Origin: DATESG01 sp964480275
Lineage (GTDB): Bacteria > Bacillota_I > Bacilli_A > RFN20 > CAG-826
Direction of reading: 5' to 3'
DNA: 7,028 bases
Assembly: GCA_964480275.1 (NCBI GenBank)
Contig: CAYZOC010000048.1
Coordinates: forward strand, 1 to 7,028
The position numbers and the translations under genes are program-made. Below, in pieces: positions 6,132-7,028 of the stretch; the stretch's first letter is position 1, and each line of letters opens with the position of its first letter. Under the pieces are notes generated by a model. It ran no database searches. It was not told the DNA's origin and saw nothing but the letters and a program-made list of their open reading frames with translations.

Positions 6132-6156
6132 CTTTTTTAAATTTAACCTAGAAAAA

Positions 6157-6939
6157 TTATCTAGTTCCGAAGTCGCCTGTATAGTTCCATGCATCAAGGA
6201 GGAACGCAGCTTTTTTAGCGGCGGTATCACCTTCAACACCAAAGAATACATTAGTAACACCATTGTTACCGTCGGTAAAATCGACTAAAAGGATAGTTGG
6301 AGTAACAAACTTATCAACGTCAGCGCTTTCAATTCGATCAATGATTTGTTGGTCGGTGATTTTACCATTATTATAGTATTCACTTCCCATCGCTGAAGTC
6401 GCATATCCTTCAAAATAAAGAACGTTACGTTCGAGTAAGGCTTCGAATGCACTTGCAGCTGTAGCGTTTTCATCTTTCCAATCTTCATCGGTGTCTTGTT
6501 TGACGTCGATTGTTTTAAGATTATATTTGGCCCCGACAAAGCGATCATCATTATAATCCGCTAATTCTTCGAACCCATCTCTTGCGGATTCACAAGCAGA
6601 ACAAGTTTCACTGGTAAACAGAAGGAAGAACTTTTGCGCGTCTTTTGCTTCGATTTTAACACCATCAGCATCATTTTCAGTGTTATAAATTTTGTCTAGT
6701 AGGGTTTGTGCTTCACTAGTTTCGCCACCTTTAAGGGAAACTTGGAACTTTTCGTAATAGGCGTGAGCACTATTGCGACGATCATTAATATCATTAATGC
6801 CTTGGACGATTGATGGAATTGAGAAGATTACGGCAAAGATAACACCAACAATAAGTAATGGTTGAATCCAAGCGGTATCCTTAATCCAGCGACCGATACG
6901 GACAAAGAATTGTCCAATTACTGCTAAAACTTTTTTCAT
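6157..6939 (-). CDS. Membrane-anchored thioredoxin-fold protein with CSAC motif
   Basis: This 260-residue protein has a short basic N-terminus (K2, K3, R14, R17, K20), one membrane span (about 23-45) and a large outer domain, so the charge rule predicts an N-in, C-out anchor. The outer domain has the thioredoxin pattern: strand KFFLLFTS, redox motif C113-S-A-C116 at the start of a helix, strand YNLKTIDV (139-146) and the cis-proline loop VTPT (P214), followed by strand ILLVDF. About 60 residues between the second strand and the cis-proline, with an acidic stretch (148-157), form an insertion. C113 and C116 are the only cysteines. A role in thiol-disulfide exchange outside the membrane is inferred; whether it reduces or oxidises, and its partner, are unknown. 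The frame is open to 6999, but ATG 6939 has a strong GGAGG (6946-6950) 6 bases upstream and is the true start. It appears to be a single-gene transcription unit. Confidence 0.85.
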   Translation of the reverse strand: MKKVLAVIGQFFVRIGRWIKDTAWIQPLLIVGVIFAVIFSIPSIVQGINDINDRRNSAHAYYEKFQVSLKGGETSEAQTLLDKIYNTENDADGVKIEAKDAQKFFLLFTSETCSACESARDGFEELADYNDDRFVGAKYNLKTIDVKQDTDEDWKDENATAASAFEALLERNVLYFEGYATSAMGSEYYNNGKITDQQIIDRIESADVDKFVTPTILLVDFTDGNNGVTNVFFGVEGDTAAKKAAFLLDAWNYTGDFGTR

Positions 6940-6961
6940 GTATAACCTCCTATATTTAGAA

Positions 6962-7004
6962 AATATAGCATTAATATGATAGCATTCAACAACCATCAAT
7001 TCAA
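6962..7004 (-). promoter_or_regulatory. Promoter region of the thioredoxin-like gene, two overlapping candidates
   Basis: Reading leftwards, one candidate is TTGAAT (6984-6989), a 16-base spacer and TATATT (6962-6967). The second is TTGAAT (6999-7004), a 17-base spacer and TATCAT (6976-6981). Both -35 hexamers are 4 of 6 and both -10 hexamers 5 of 6 to consensus. They lie on two copies of a 9-base direct repeat. Sequence alone does not say which is used. The remaining bases to the window end (7008-7028) are AT-rich, with nothing recognisable. Confidence 0.5.
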
Positions 7005-7007
7005 CAA
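6984..7007. repeat. Direct repeat ATTCAACAA, two copies
   Basis: ATTCAACAA occurs at 6984-6992 and 6999-7007, a 15-base period. A second short direct repeat, ATAGCATT, occurs at 6965-6972 and 6979-6986, a 14-base period. Both lie in the promoter region of the thioredoxin-like gene and account for its duplicated -35 hexamers. They may be a small local duplication or binding half-sites. Confidence 0.45.
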
Positions 7008-7028
7008 TAAAAATATTTCTTTTTTGCC

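Noticed and set aside
6063..6263. Minus-strand open frame of 66 codons running through the terminator region
   Set aside because: It overlaps the C-terminal part of the thioredoxin-like gene and both terminator hairpins. Its tail is encoded by hairpins and A/T tracts.
6285..6551. Minus-strand open frame of 88 codons inside the thioredoxin-like gene
   Set aside because: It is an alternative frame of a gene with a clear fold and motifs; no separate support.
6940..6999. 20-residue N-terminal extension of the thioredoxin-like protein
   Set aside because: It would place the GGAGG site and both candidate promoters inside the gene. The basic start followed by a membrane span from M at 6939 is the normal pattern.
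1..7028. CRISPR array, insertion sequence, phage genes, tRNA or rRNA genes
   Set aside because: No regular repeats, transposase motifs, inverted terminal repeats or recognisable RNA-gene signatures were found by eye on either strand.

Overview
The window comes from a low-GC, Gram-positive-type bacterium. AT-rich coding sequence, strong Shine-Dalgarno sites, tight gene overlaps, a lipoprotein substrate-binding subunit and an adjacent cdaA-glmM pair all point to Bacillota or a walled/wall-less relative such as Acholeplasma or Izemoplasma (Mycoplasmatota). TGA acts as a stop: three genes of the zinc operon and a partial upstream gene end in TGA inside or beside an overlap with the next start. 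The UGA=Trp code of true mycoplasmas is therefore not used. The exact genus cannot be read from the sequence.

Layout, left to right. (1) Positions 1-962, plus strand: the last 25 codons of an unidentified gene, coupled through an ATGA overlap to a RimK-type ATP-grasp ligase. (2) Positions 959-3729, minus strand: a complete zinc-uptake operon, znuA-znuC-znuB-zur, in which every junction overlaps. Its promoter and a perfect 17-bp Fur-family palindrome lie just upstream of znuA. Its likely terminator lies inside the 3' end of the convergent ATP-grasp gene. (3) Positions 3820-6035, plus strand: a divergent operon of cdaA (membrane c-di-AMP synthase) and glmM (phosphoglucosamine mutase), with no cdaR between them, ending at a clear intrinsic terminator. 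(4) Positions 6157-6939, minus strand: a membrane-anchored thioredoxin-fold protein with a CSAC motif, with its own promoter and terminator.

How the genes work together: ZnuA captures Zn(II) outside the membrane, ZnuB carries it across and ZnuC supplies ATP hydrolysis. Zur, the last gene of the same operon, should repress the operon when zinc is plentiful, giving a closed feedback loop. CdaA makes c-di-AMP, and GlmM makes glucosamine-1-phosphate for UDP-GlcNAc. In Firmicutes these two are coupled physically as well as genetically, since GlmM inhibits CdaA.

Most of the window is well-known biology and I do not see a convincing new system. The points most worth a second look are the terminator embedded in the facing gene, the Zur-box-like palindrome fused to the znuA promoter, the missing cdaR, the His tail of ZnuC written over the znuB ribosome-binding site, and the two poorly characterised proteins (ATP-grasp ligase and CSAC thioredoxin-like protein).
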